In this document: positions 18,553 to 27,942 of the stretch, in pieces
Position numbering within the stretch: the first letter of the stretch is position 1
Layout of the letters: every line of letters starts with the position of its first letter
Assembly: GCF_011038645.2 (NCBI RefSeq)
Contig: NZ_CP064955.1
Coordinates: forward strand, 1,364,001 to 1,428,000
Reading direction: 5' to 3'
Length of the DNA stretch: 64,000 bases
Source: Corynebacterium qintianiae
GTDB taxonomy: Bacteria; Actinomycetota; Actinomycetes; Mycobacteriales; Mycobacteriaceae
The notes under the pieces: generated by a model
Databases searched by the model: none
What the model was told of the DNA's origin: nothing
Seen by the model: only the letters and a program-made list of their open reading frames with translations
Translations under genes and position numbers: made by a program

Positions 18553-19656
18553 CTAACCTGTCTTCTCTTCCGCGGCGAGCTGTCCGCAGGCCGCCGCGAT
18601 CTCCTGGCCTTTGGTGTCGCGCACGGTGCAGGTGACGCCCTGAGCGATGACGCGACGGACGAACTCGTCCTGCCGGGCGCGCGGGGAAGCGTCCCATTTT
18701 GACCCCGGGGTCGGGTTGAGCGGGATCAGGTTGACGTGCACTTTCGAGCCGAGCGCGTCGTGCAGTTTCCTGCCCAGCATGTCTGCGCGGAAGTCATGGT
18801 CGTTGATGTCGCGGATCAGCGCATACTCGATGGATACACGGCGGCCGGTCTGATCGGCGTAATACGCGGCCGCGTCCAACACGTCGGCGACGGCGAAGCG
18901 GTTGTTCATCGGCACCAGCTCGTCGCGCAGCTCGTCGTCCGGCGTGTGAAGGGAAACGGCGAGGGTGCAGGACAGGCCCTCGTCCGCAAGCCTGCGGATC
19001 TGCGGTGCAAGGCCCACCGTGGAGACCGTGACGTTGCGCTGCGAGATGCCGAAGCCGTCCGGTGACGGCTGGGTAATCTGGCGCACCGCCGAGACGACGC
19101 GGTTGTAATTCGCCAGCGGCTCCCCCATGCCCATGAACACGATATTGGACAGGCGCGATCCCTCTGCTTGCATGCGCGCGGCGGCCGCGCGTACCTGGTC
19201 GACGATTTCTGCCGTGGACAGGTTGCGGTCCAGACCGCCCTGCCCGGTCGCGCAGAACGGGCACGCCATGCCGCAACCGGCCTGCGACGAGATACACAGG
19301 GTGGCGCGGTCCGGGTAGCGCATCAGCACGGACTCCAGGAGGATGCCGTCGTGCAGACGCCACAACGTCTTGGTGGTGTCACCCTCATCCGTCTCCAGCG
19401 TACGGATCTCCGTCAGCAGCGTCGGAAACAGCGCGTCCTTTACCAGCTGACGCTGGCTCTCCGGGAGGTCCGTCATGGTCAGCGGGTCCGCTTCAAACTT
19501 ACCGTAGTAATGGCGCGCGATCTGGTCGGCGCGGAACTTCGGCAGGCCGAGTTCCTTGAGCGCCTCGACGCGCTCATCCTTGCCTAGGTCGGCGAAGTGC
19601 TTTGGCGGCATCCCCCGCTTGGGTGCCAGCAGCTGGATCTTGGGAAAGTCGCTCAT
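18553..19656 (-). CDS. rlmN: Dual-specificity RNA methyltransferase RlmN
   Basis: A radical-SAM enzyme that methylates C2 of A2503 in 23S rRNA and A37 in some tRNAs. The CxxxCxxC cluster motif is [11 protein letters not shown], preceded by [29 protein letters not shown] and [12 protein letters not shown] are family blocks, and the C-terminal Cys is in [19 protein letters not shown]. Length (367 aa) is normal. Confidence 0.95.
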   Translation of the reverse strand: MSDFPKIQLLAPKRGMPPKHFADLGKDERVEALKELGLPKFRADQIARHYYGKFEADPLTMTDLPESQRQLVKDALFPTLLTEIRTLETDEGDTTKTLWRLHDGILLESVLMRYPDRATLCISSQAGCGMACPFCATGQGGLDRNLSTAEIVDQVRAAAARMQAEGSRLSNIVFMGMGEPLANYNRVVSAVRQITQPSPDGFGISQRNVTVSTVGLAPQIRRLADEGLSCTLAVSLHTPDDELRDELVPMNNRFAVADVLDAAAYYADQTGRRVSIEYALIRDINDHDFRADMLGRKLHDALGSKVHVNLIPLNPTPGSKWDASPRARQDEFVRRVIAQGVTCTVRDTKGQEIAAACGQLAAEEKTG

Positions 19657-19717
19657 AACGTGCCCCAGTGTCCCACGCCGGGCGGGACTTTACTAATTGG
19701 GGCGCACCACGCCACCG

Positions 19718-20632
19718 CTAGAAGGGGTTCAAGAGGGCTGCGGCGTTGAGCAGGATGTACGTCGCGGACGCCGCGGGTAGCATGCCGTCGAGACGGTCCA
19801 TGATGCCGCCGTGGCCCGGGAGGAGGTTGGACATGTCCTTGATACCGAGTTCGCGCTTGAACTGGCTTTCCACGAGATCACCCATTGTGGCGCACACGAC
19901 CAGGGCCGCGCCGAGGGCGATGCCAACCCACCACGGCCCCTTGATCAGGTACGTCACAGCGAGCCCACCGGTCACCACACCGAACGCCAGAGAGCCTGCA
20001 AATCCCTCCCACGACTTGCTCGGACTGACCGCCGGTGCCATCGGGTGGGTGCCGAACATGACGCCGGCGACGTAGCCGCCGACGTCGGATGCCACCACGC
20101 ACAGCATGAAGGTGAGGATGAACATGCTGCCCGCCAGCCCACCCTCGTTGATAATCGAGATCATCGCCGCAAACGAGCCGAACAGGGGAATCCAAACCAG
20201 CACAAAAATGCCGACTGCGGTGTCGCGCAGGTAGTTCTCCGGCTTTGAGTCAGCGCCCTTGTGGAACAACCGGTGGTACATCAGCACCAACACGGCGAAC
20301 GCGAATCCGCCGAGCGCACCACCGGAGGCGAAGGGGAAGGACGCCCACAGGATTACCTGGCCGAGGATAACCAGGAGCGTACGCGGCTGGGCGTATCCCG
20401 CCTCGCGCAGTCTGGTGAGAACCTCCCACATGGCCAGGCCCACGGCGACTGCCACCAGCGGATACCACGCCAGCGGTCCGACAAGCAGAGCGATGACGAC
20501 GAGTGTGCCCAGCACGACACCTGTCGTGATCGCATCACGCAAGTCACGGCCGGCGCTGTTTTTCGGCTTGGGTGTCCGGATCCGGAGGGACGAACCGCTC
20601 CTGTGCGGCTGCTGCCCGCTTGTCGACGTCAC
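19718..20632 (-). CDS. cdsA: Phosphatidate cytidylyltransferase
   Basis: An integral membrane enzyme making CDP-diacylglycerol, the precursor of phosphatidylglycerol, cardiolipin and phosphatidylinositol. About eight hydrophobic helices; the signature SPSKSWEGFAGSL and the C-terminal ESQFKRELGIKDMSNLLPG, then GGIMDRLDG, are diagnostic. The start is a GTG at 20632 with GAGAAAG upstream. It follows frr by 48 bp. Confidence 0.93.
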   Translation of the reverse strand: MTSTSGQQPHRSGSSLRIRTPKPKNSAGRDLRDAITTGVVLGTLVVIALLVGPLAWYPLVAVAVGLAMWEVLTRLREAGYAQPRTLLVILGQVILWASFPFASGGALGGFAFAVLVLMYHRLFHKGADSKPENYLRDTAVGIFVLVWIPLFGSFAAMISIINEGGLAGSMFILTFMLCVVASDVGGYVAGVMFGTHPMAPAVSPSKSWEGFAGSLAFGVVTGGLAVTYLIKGPWWVGIALGAALVVCATMGDLVESQFKRELGIKDMSNLLPGHGGIMDRLDGMLPAASATYILLNAAALLNPF

Positions 20633-20680
20633 AAAGTCGGCTTTCTCGTTGATGGGGTTTGTCGGGTGGAGCGGGAAGAT

Positions 20681-21238
20681 CTAAACCTCCATCAGTTCCG
20701 CTTCCTTCTTGCATACGAGCTCATCGACCTGGGCAACGTACTGCGCGGTGGTCTTGTCCAAGGTTCCTTCAGCGGTCTTGACCTCGTCCTCGCCCGCATC
20801 ACCGTCCTTCTGAATCTTCTTCAGAGATTCCATGCCGTGGCGGCGGACGTTGCGGATGGACACCTTGCCCTCCTCACCCTTCTGCTTCGCCTGCTTCACC
20901 AGGTCGCGGCGGCGCTCCTCGGTGAGCTGAGGGACGGTGACGCGGATGACTTGGCCGTCGTCGGTGGGGTTGACACCGAGGTCAGAGTTGCGTATTGCAT
21001 TGAGGATCTCGTTGAGCGTCGACATGTCGAACGGCTTGATCAGCAGCATGCGCGGCTCCGGGACGGAGATGGTGGCCATCTGGTTAATCGGCGTCGGCGC
21101 GCCGTAGAAGTCGGCGACGACACCGTTGAACATAGCCGGGTTGGCGCGGCCTGTACGGATGGAGACGAGCTCCTCACGGCTGTGGTCCACAGCCTTGGTC
21201 ATGCGCTCTTCGGCGTCAAGCAAAACGTCATCGATCAT
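20681..21238 (-). CDS. frr: Ribosome recycling factor
   Basis: Separates ribosomal subunits after termination together with EF-G. 185 residues with the family blocks [43 protein letters not shown] and [22 protein letters not shown]. The ATG at 21238 has AAGGAT 7-8 bp upstream; an upstream in-frame extension to 21280 is not conserved. In many actinobacteria frr directly follows pyrH; here a decayed acyltransferase gene separates them. Confidence 0.96.
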   Translation of the reverse strand: MIDDVLLDAEERMTKAVDHSREELVSIRTGRANPAMFNGVVADFYGAPTPINQMATISVPEPRMLLIKPFDMSTLNEILNAIRNSDLGVNPTDDGQVIRVTVPQLTEERRRDLVKQAKQKGEEGKVSIRNVRRHGMESLKKIQKDGDAGEDEVKTAEGTLDKTTAQYVAQVDELVCKKEAELMEV

Positions 21239-21317
21239 GTCATTCAATCCTTGATTCTTCCTTTTCGACTGTTTGTGCATCCTAATCTACCAGCGCACCC
21301 GGCTATCCCCGGCCCCG

Positions 21318-23188
21318 TCACACCCCGCAGCTGTCGGGGATGGACTTCTCGCCCGCGAAGGATTGTTCGAGGGCGTCGCGCACAGCGTTTGCGTACTTCA
21401 CCGCGCCTGGCGGATCGGGGTGAATCATGTCTGCGCGCAACACGCTCGGGTCCTCACGCGCTGCCGTGCACCAATCGGCGACGTGCACGTTGTCGTGCTG
21501 TCGCGCCGCCTCGAGCACCTCCTCCTGGGCGTCAGGCATATACCAGCGGTCGCCGTACGGAAGCACAATCACCAGGGTTCGGTCCTCCCCGATCCGGTCG
21601 ATGATCTTGCCCAAAAGCACGGTATCTCCCCCGCCGTCGGAGGGGCCGTTGGTTCCGAACCCGAGGACGACATAGTTGCGCAACAAGCCTGATGCGTCCG
21701 TCTCGTCGAGAATCTGCGGCACCGATTCGTAGTGGCGCGAGACTGCCCCGTCCACATAAATGCCCGGGAACTCGGTTCGGAGGGCATCCGAAGAGGCCAG
21801 CATCACTGAATCGCCGATGGCGACGATGTTCGTTCCCGTCAATTCGTCGCGGCGGCGTTGCTCCTCGGCCGCCTCCTGCTCCGCTAGCAGCGCGGCATCG
21901 CGTTGAGCCTGGAGCTGCGCTTGCTGCTCCTCCTGCACCCGCCGTAGATCCGCTTCCAGGGCCGTCATCGATGGTGCGCTCGCCGCCGCGAGGCTAGCAC
22001 CAAGCATGGTGGCGACCGAGACTAGGAACACCCCAATTCCGACCAGGGGTCGGCGGGCGTGCGCAGAGAACAGGCGACGTCCCACCTCGACGTACCCTTT
22101 CGTCGGAACGGTTCCTCGACGCATCGAAACGACACCTCGGCGAGCACGAGAGACAGGGCGAGAGCAACAAGCCCGGCCAACGCGGCGTCGCTAATCGACG
22201 ACCGGACGAACACATATACCGGCCAGTGCCACAGGTAGAGCGAGTACGAGACGGCGCCCAGCTTACGCATCGGCCACAGTGTAAACAGCGTCGTTATGAC
22301 GGGGTTGGACTTGATGGCACCGTGCAACATTGCGATCATGCAGAGCGATGCGCAGAACAACCCACCCTGGTACGCCGCTGGGTTATCACCGCGCAGGCAG
22401 GTGATTAGCATCGCAAACCCGACGAGGCCCACGAGCTCCACGGTCGTGGCCGCCCAGCGGCCGGCACCGGTGTGCGGGCGGGGCTGCCAGACGCGCTCGT
22501 CGTCACGCGTGCGGATAAGCCACGCGGCGAGCGCAGCACCGAGAAGGAGCCCGAAAGCGTGGGTGTCTGTGCCGTAGTAGACGCGGGTTGGGTCATCACC
22601 CGGGGCATAAAGCGCAACCATTCGCGCTAGAGAGGAGACAGCGCCGACCGTGCACGCAACCACGACTATACCCATGCGCCTGACCCCGACAGCCGCCAAA
22701 AGTGAAACCAAAACAAGCGGCCAAAGGACGTAGAACTGTTCCTCCACCGACAACGACCAGAAGTGCGCGAAGAGCTCTGGGCCGGCAAAGTACGATTGCG
22801 AGGCCGCGATCTGGCCCCAGTTGTTGACGAACAGCAAGCCGGTGAGCACCTGGCGGCCCAAATCGACGGTCACGTCACCCTGGAAGAAGCCAGCCACGGC
22901 CGCACACACAAGGAGAACGGTCGCCGCGGCGGGCAGGATTCGGCGAGCCCGCTTCTTCCAAAACGTTTTTAGACTGATCGTCCCCGTCAGCACCTTCTCC
23001 CGCAGCATGAGGGATGTGATGAGGAACCCAGAGAGGACGAAGAACATGTCGACTCCGAGGTACCCGCCCACCAAAGTACCGGGAAACAGGTGGAATACGA
23101 CGACCGATTAAATAGCCAACCCGCGCAGCCCGTCAAGAGCGGGAACACGCGGAATGAGCGCTGGACGCCGCTGAAAAGAGGTAAGCAC
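21318..23188 (-). pseudogene. Acyltransferase family 3 with SGNH domain, disrupted by a stop and a frameshift
   Basis: Read as one gene of about 620 codons. A start (GTG at 23188) gives RRPALIPRVPALDGLRGLAI, then an in-frame TAA at 23108-23110, then SVVVFHLFPG and GGYLGVDMFFVLSGFL. The membrane domain continues (FWSLSVEEQFYVLWPL, YSLYLWHWPVYVF) to VEEPFRR near 22103, where the frame shifts by one base and KGYVEVGRRL continues in the next frame to an SGNH domain (VAIGDSVMLASS, ADMIHP). Such enzymes O-acylate envelope glycans. The family pattern on both sides of each lesion shows it was once a single protein. It sits inside the pyrH-frr interval. Confidence 0.85.
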
Positions 23189-23233
23189 GAGAAGAGTGCA
23201 CTTCTCCGTTGAGCGACACTTGGTAATAAAATA

Positions 23234-23968
23234 CTACTTCACGAGTGTGCCAATTCGCTCACCGGCGACGGCGCGCGCAATGTTGCCTTCCTTGAGCAGG
23301 TTGAAGACCAGAATGGGCATGTCGTTGTCCATGCACAGGGAGAACGCGGTGGCGTCGGCAACCTTCAACCCCTTTTCAATCACCTCGCGGGGACTGACCT
23401 CGCTGTATAGCTTCGCCTCCGGGTTGGTGCGCGGGTCGTCGTCGTACACGCCGTCCACAGCCTTAGCCATGAGGAGCACATCGCAGCCGATCTCCAGCGC
23501 GCGCTGGGCCGCTGTGGTGTCGGTGGAGAAATATGGCATGCCCATGCCGGCGCCGAAAATGACCACGCGGCCCTTCTCCAGATGGCGGGCAGCGCGAAGC
23601 GGCAGGTAGGGCTCTGCGATCTGCGCCATGTTGATGGCAGTCTGCACACGGCAGTCCACGCCCTTCTGCTGGAGGAAGTCCTGCAGCGCCAGGCAATTCA
23701 TCACCGTACCGAGCATGCCCATGTAGTCGGAGCGGGCGCGGTCCATGCCCCGCTGCTGCAGCTGGGCGCCACGGAAGAAGTTTCCTCCGCCGATAACGAC
23801 TGCCACCTCGGCCCCGGTTCGGGCAACCTCCGCGATCTGGACCGCCACACTCTCAACGACATCCGGATCGATGCCGACGTTGCCGCCGCCGAACATCTCA
23901 CCGCCCAGTTTGAGCATCACTCGCTTGTACCCGCCGTCGCGGGTCGGGGTCGGGGTTGCGTCAGTCAC
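23234..23968 (-). CDS. pyrH: UMP kinase
   Basis: Phosphorylates UMP to UDP; allosteric hexamer of the amino-acid-kinase fold. KLGGEMFGG is the ATP-site glycine-rich block, [31 protein letters not shown] the UMP-binding region, and [23 protein letters not shown] follows. It is 244 aa, the normal length. Together with tsf and rpsB upstream it forms the usual translation/nucleotide cluster. Confidence 0.96.
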   Translation of the reverse strand: MTDATPTPTRDGGYKRVMLKLGGEMFGGGNVGIDPDVVESVAVQIAEVARTGAEVAVVIGGGNFFRGAQLQQRGMDRARSDYMGMLGTVMNCLALQDFLQQKGVDCRVQTAINMAQIAEPYLPLRAARHLEKGRVVIFGAGMGMPYFSTDTTAAQRALEIGCDVLLMAKAVDGVYDDDPRTNPEAKLYSEVSPREVIEKGLKVADATAFSLCMDNDMPILVFNLLKEGNIARAVAGERIGTLVK

Positions 23969-24215
23969 CTTCGTGGCTCCTTAGAACGAGGTTGAGTACC
24001 TAGGAATCGGCCATCGACGATCATAGTCGGCGCCTTGCGCGCCAGTGCGCATCGGTTGTGTTGGCCGCAGAGCTCGGGGTTTGGTGGAGCGGGATAGTCA
24101 AAGGGGGGAGATCCAAAACGGCACATTTCGGAAGACAGGACGCCCTCCCCTGCTCGGCTCACCGAAATATCCCCAGTTGAGTAACCCGCTTTGGCGTACA
24201 TAACCCGCGCAATGG

Positions 24216-24238
24216 AAAAGCCCCGCCGAAGCGGGGCT
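24216..24238 (-). terminator. Terminator downstream of tsf
   Basis: On the minus strand AGCCCCGC pairs with GCGGGGCT around a TTCG tetraloop and is followed by TTTTCC. It closes the rpsB-tsf transcript 15 bp after the tsf stop codon. Confidence 0.85.
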
Positions 24239-24252
24239 GGTAGCGCAGGCAA

Positions 24253-25071
24253 TTACGCCTGGCCGACCTCGAAACGGACAAAGTCGGTGATCTCGATTCC
24301 GGACTCATCCGCGTACTTCTTCACGGACTTCTTGGAATCGGACAGGGACGGCTGGTCCAACAGGACGACGTCCTTGAAGAAGCCTCCCATGCGACCCTCG
24401 ACGATCTTGGAGATAGCAGCCTCCGGCTTGCCCTCGTTGCGGGTGATCTCCTCCTGAACAGCGCGCTCCTTCTCGATCACGTCTGCCGGCACGTCCTCCT
24501 GCTTGAGGAAGCGCGCCTTCATTGCGGCGATCTGAAGCGCAACCTGGTGCGCTGCCTCGGCGTTGTCACCGGTGTAGGCGACGAGCACGCCGACAGCCGG
24601 CGGCAGGTCGGCAGAGCGCTGGTGCAGGTAGACCTCGACGTTGTCGCCTTCGAGGGTGCGAGCGCGGCGCAGCTCGAGCTTCTCGCCGATCTTGGCGGAA
24701 AGTCGCTCCAGAACGTCGTGGGCGGTCTCACCGGAGACGTCAGCGTTGGCCAGCTCCTCCTGGGAGTTCGCCTTGGCAGCGGAGGCAGCCTTGGCGATCT
24801 CCTGTGCGACGTCCTTGAACTCGGCGTTCTTGGCCACGAAGTCGGTCTCGGAGTTGATCTCGACGATGGTGTTCTCGTGAACGGCGACGAGGCCCTCAAG
24901 CGCGTTGCGCTCGGCACGCTTGCCCACGTCCTTCGCACCCTTGATGCGCAGAACCTCGACGGCCTTCTCGTAGTCGCCGTTGGTCTCCTCGAGCGCCTTC
25001 TTGCAGTCGAGCATGCCGGAGCCGGTGGCCTCGCGGAGCTTCTTGACATCTGCAGCGGTGTAGTTCGCCAT
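24253..25071 (-). CDS. tsf: Elongation factor Ts
   Basis: Nucleotide exchange factor for EF-Tu. It starts [20 protein letters not shown], with the diagnostic [12 protein letters not shown] and [12 protein letters not shown] blocks and the core SETDFVAKN. 272 residues. The ATG at 25071 follows a GAGGAGG ribosome site; upstream in-frame sequence to 25230 is not coding. The 248-bp gap to rpsB contains a GC-rich hairpin (25110-25127) without a T-run and otherwise nothing recognisable. Confidence 0.96.
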   Translation of the reverse strand: MANYTAADVKKLREATGSGMLDCKKALEETNGDYEKAVEVLRIKGAKDVGKRAERNALEGLVAVHENTIVEINSETDFVAKNAEFKDVAQEIAKAASAAKANSQEELANADVSGETAHDVLERLSAKIGEKLELRRARTLEGDNVEVYLHQRSADLPPAVGVLVAYTGDNAEAAHQVALQIAAMKARFLKQEDVPADVIEKERAVQEEITRNEGKPEAAISKIVEGRMGGFFKDVVLLDQPSLSDSKKSVKKYADESGIEITDFVRFEVGQA

Positions 25072-25319
25072 AGCGGGCGATCCTCCTCGTATCGGAACGA
25101 TTGTCGTACCCGCGCCCCGAGGCGCGGATAAGTAATGAACGGTTTTACAGACTAGCGGACTTCCATGCCGGGGGCATGTCCAGCTGAATGACGCACAAAT
25201 CCCCGCGCCCGGCTCGCGCCCAGAGCACACCCGTGAGGGGCGCGGACGTGAACGGGACGCGGGGAATCTGCAGTTGTCGCGTCTTTGAAGGCAACCGTGA
25301 CGGGTGCCCTCATCAGGCG

Positions 25320-26273
25320 TTATGCCTGGGTGGCACCTTCGGTGCCGGAGACCTGGGAGGGCTGCTGCGCGTCGGCCTGCTCGGCCGCGCGCACTGCGTG
25401 CGGCTGCTCGACCGGGGCGACGACCTGCTCCTTGGAAGCCTCGGCTGCCGCGGCTGCTGCTGCTGCGTCGGCTGCGGAGACATCGTCGCTGGAAGCTGCT
25501 GCGGCAGCGGCCTCGGAGGCCTCTGCCAGGCGCTTCGCGTCGGTGTCACCAGCGGCCTCGCGCGCTGCGGCGAGCTGGCGCTCCTCGCGCTGCTGCTTGC
25601 CCTGGACGACGGCCTCGCTGACAATGCGGGTGAGCAGCTTGACTGCGCGGATGGCGTCGTCGTTGCCCGGGATCGGGAAGTTGACCACGTCCGGGTCGCA
25701 GTTGGTGTCCAGCACGGCGACGACCGGGATGCGCAGCTTCTGCGCCTCGGAGATTGCGATGTGCTCCTTGTTGGTGTCCACGATCCAGAGTGCGGAGGGA
25801 GCCTTGGTCATGTCGGCGATGCCGCCGAGAACGCGCTCAAGCTTGATGCGCTCACGGTTGAGCATGAGGACTTCCTTCTTGCCGCGGCCGGCGTAGCCCT
25901 CTTCGGCAGCGTCCATTGCCTGGAGCTCCTTCATGCGGGCGATGCGCTTGGACACGGTCTGGAAGTTGGTGAGCATGCCACCGAGCCAGCGGTGGGTGAC
26001 GTACGGCATGCCGACGCGCTCCGCCTCCTCCTGGATGGGCTCCTGCGCCTGCTTCTTGGTGCCGACGAACAGGATGGTGCCGCCGTGTGCGACGGTCTCC
26101 TTGACAAACTCGAACGCCTCGTCGATGTAGGTCAGGGTCTGCTGCAGGTCGATGATGTAGATGCCGTTGCGGTCGGTGAAGATGAAGCGGCGCATCTTCG
26201 GGTTCCAGCGACGCGTCTGGTGGCCAAAGTGGACACCTGCGTCGAGGAGTTCGCGCATGGTTACAACTGCCAT
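25320..26273 (-). CDS. rpsB: 30S ribosomal protein S2
   Basis: Starts [20 protein letters not shown], followed by [46 protein letters not shown] and DTNCDPD, all standard S2 blocks. The protein is 317 residues because of a C-terminal tail of about 60 residues rich in Ala and Glu ([17 protein letters not shown] and beyond), as in other corynebacteria. The ATG at 26273 has GGAG-type purines upstream (GAGAACTTCCC follows CGAAGGAGAAC). Confidence 0.96.
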   Translation of the reverse strand: MAVVTMRELLDAGVHFGHQTRRWNPKMRRFIFTDRNGIYIIDLQQTLTYIDEAFEFVKETVAHGGTILFVGTKKQAQEPIQEEAERVGMPYVTHRWLGGMLTNFQTVSKRIARMKELQAMDAAEEGYAGRGKKEVLMLNRERIKLERVLGGIADMTKAPSALWIVDTNKEHIAISEAQKLRIPVVAVLDTNCDPDVVNFPIPGNDDAIRAVKLLTRIVSEAVVQGKQQREERQLAAAREAAGDTDAKRLAEASEAAAAAASSDDVSAADAAAAAAAAEASKEQVVAPVEQPHAVRAAEQADAQQPSQVSGTEGATQA

Positions 26274-26415
26274 GGGAAGTTCTCCTTCGGAGAGAGATAG
26301 TTCGGTTTCTTGACAAGTCTTATGTGGGTTTTTATCCCGCATCCTGGCACCGCACCTGCCCGGCACCCAAGACAGTGGGACCGTTGCTGAGCTGGTGTTA
26401 TCCGGCGCGCGAAGT

Positions 26416-26431
26416 CAGTCTATGCAGACTG
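26416..26431. promoter_or_regulatory. 16-bp perfect palindrome in the rpsB upstream region
   Basis: CAGTCT and AGACTG are separated by ATGC, about 145 bp upstream of the rpsB start and 130 bp upstream of the M23-like gene. On the minus strand TAGACT inside it resembles a -10 box, so the palindrome could overlap the rpsB promoter. Confidence 0.4.
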
Positions 26432-26482
26432 CGAGGACAAATATACGCCCATGCGCGCCAAAAGCCTAATTGAGCTGCGAAG

Positions 26483-26510
26483 TTATTCACACTTACCCCA
26501 TTTATCCCCA
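26483..26510. promoter_or_regulatory. DnaA-box-like pair
   Basis: TTATTCACA (26483-26491) fits the TTATNCACA DnaA consensus exactly, and TTATCCCCA (26502-26510) differs at one base from TTATCCACA. They lie on the same strand 19 bp apart between rpsB and the M23-like gene. A role in DnaA binding is inference. Confidence 0.35.
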
Positions 26511-26561
26511 GGCATGCCGCTTCTCGACGCCCAGCCGACGCCGCCGGGGTTTCATGATCAC

Positions 26562-27044
26562 ATGCGAACTCTTCAGACTGCCCTGTTCACCGCCGCCATC
26601 ACTCTCACCGCCACAGCGCCCGCCACCGCCTACGTCGACCCGACCACCGGAAAACCCTACGCCACCCGCATCACCCGTTCCGCCGACATTCCCGAGAAAG
26701 ACTGGCTGCCCGGCCACCGCGGTGTCGACCTGGCTCTCGACATGGGCGCGGACGTCCTGGCTGCGGCAGACGGCACGGTCGCCTTTGCCGGCGTGGTGGC
26801 TGGCACACCGGTCGTGTCTGTCGACCACGCCGACGGCATTCGCACCACATACCAGCCGGTCTACGCCCTCGTCTCGACCGGCGACGAGGTCACCGAGGGC
26901 ACAGTAATCGGCCGCCTCGCAGCCTCGCGCGAGCACGACGGGTTGCACTGGGGTGCGCGCACGGGCGGGGACGCCTACATCAACCCGTTGACCTTGCTGG
27001 ACACCCCGTCCATCCGGCTGAAGCCAATGGTTGGATCCGGCTAG
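26562..27044 (+). CDS. Exported M23-like (LytM) protein, probably catalytically impaired
   Basis: 160 residues: a signal peptide (MRTLQTALFTAAITLTATAP, cleavage near ATAY) and one LytM domain. The zinc ligands of HRGVDLALDMG (His and Asp) are present. In the C-terminal block, GLHWGARTGG, the usual H-x-H has become G-L-H, so one catalytic His is replaced by Gly, and the usual Y-x-HL after TTY is YQPV. Degenerate LytM proteins in other bacteria activate amidases rather than cut peptidoglycan. Start at 26562 is chosen for the signal peptide; it has no strong ribosome site. It ends 2 bp from xerC, convergent. Confidence 0.78.
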   Translation: MRTLQTALFTAAITLTATAPATAYVDPTTGKPYATRITRSADIPEKDWLPGHRGVDLALDMGADVLAAADGTVAFAGVVAGTPVVSVDHADGIRTTYQPVYALVSTGDEVTEGTVIGRLAASREHDGLHWGARTGGDAYINPLTLLDTPSIRLKPMVGSG

Positions 27045-27045
27045 T

Positions 27046-27942
27046 TTACGCCCGTGGGTGCGCCTGGTTGTAGACGTTTTTCAGGCGCTGGGCGGAGACG
27101 TGCGTGTACATCTGCGTGGTCTGCAGGCTCGAGTGCCCGAGCAATTCCTGCACCACGCGCAGGTCGGCCCCGCCCTCGATCATGTGCGTCGCAGCACTGT
27201 GGCGCAACGAGTGCGGGCTCACCTCCCCCGCACCCACGCTTTTCGACGCCCTCTCTACCACGCGCCGCACCTGTCGCTGGTCGATGCGCCCCCCTCGCGT
27301 ACCCACGAACAGCGCGCCGGTCTCCCTCGCCAGTTCCGGTCGGCCGCGGTCAAGCCACGCGGTGACGGCCCGGGCGGCTGAGTCACCGAAAGGCACCACC
27401 CGCTGCTTGTTGCCCTTGCCCGTCACCCTCGCCAACCCGCGAGCGAGGTCAACGTCGCCCGCATCGAGACCGGTGAGTTCCGCGACCCGCATTCCAGTGG
27501 CGTAGAGCAACTCGAGCATCGCGCGGTCGCGCAAACCCTCGGCCCCGTGGTCGTCGTCGTTGATCTCCGCCTCTACGAGATCACCAGCGGCCTCAGCACT
27601 CACGACCGTGGGCAGGTGGCGGTTGACCTTCGGCGCCATCAGACGCGCGGCGGGGTCGGTGTCGAGGTAACCCTGGTTGTAGGCCCACGATGAGAAAGCC
27701 CGTACCGCGGCCGTGCGGCGCGCGAGGGTGGAGCGCGCCAACCCGCGGGAGACGGCGTCCGCGAGCCAGGCGCGTAGCGTGGGCAAGCTCAGCTCCCCCA
27801 AGGTTAGCGCGAACGGTTCGAGGGTGGCCAGGTCGGAGCGGTACGCCTTCACCGTCGCGGGCGAGCGGCCGAGGACCAGCTCGGCGTGCTCGGCGAAGTC
27901 CTCGATCGCCGCAGCGAGCTGGCCCGAACCTGAATCGCTCAT
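27046..27942 (-). CDS. xerC: Tyrosine recombinase XerC
   Basis: Resolves chromosome dimers at dif with XerD. The catalytic residues are Arg in ATGMRVAEL, Lys in GKGNKQR, HSLRH (His, Arg), LGHSSLQTT and Tyr in MYTHV. 298 aa, normal. Its ATG overlaps the dprA stop as ATGA, so it is translated with dprA. The run yraN-comM-dprA-xerC has overlapping ends throughout. Confidence 0.95.
   Translation of the reverse strand: MSDSGSGQLAAAIEDFAEHAELVLGRSPATVKAYRSDLATLEPFALTLGELSLPTLRAWLADAVSRGLARSTLARRTAAVRAFSSWAYNQGYLDTDPAARLMAPKVNRHLPTVVSAEAAGDLVEAEINDDDHGAEGLRDRAMLELLYATGMRVAELTGLDAGDVDLARGLARVTGKGNKQRVVPFGDSAARAVTAWLDRGRPELARETGALFVGTRGGRIDQRQVRRVVERASKSVGAGEVSPHSLRHSAATHMIEGGADLRVVQELLGHSSLQTTQMYTHVSAQRLKNVYNQAHPRA

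Noticed and set aside
20261..21604. 447-codon plus-strand frame
   Set aside because: It crosses cdsA, frr and the acyltransferase relic in antisense, without motifs or a ribosome site.
25110..25127. Hairpin between rpsB and tsf as a terminator
   Set aside because: The stem CCGCGCC/GGCGCGG has no T-run on the minus strand, and the two genes are expected to be co-transcribed.
25188..26300. 370-codon plus-strand frame
   Set aside because: Antisense to rpsB, with Leu/Gly/Cys-rich low-complexity composition that reflects the complement of the S2 gene.
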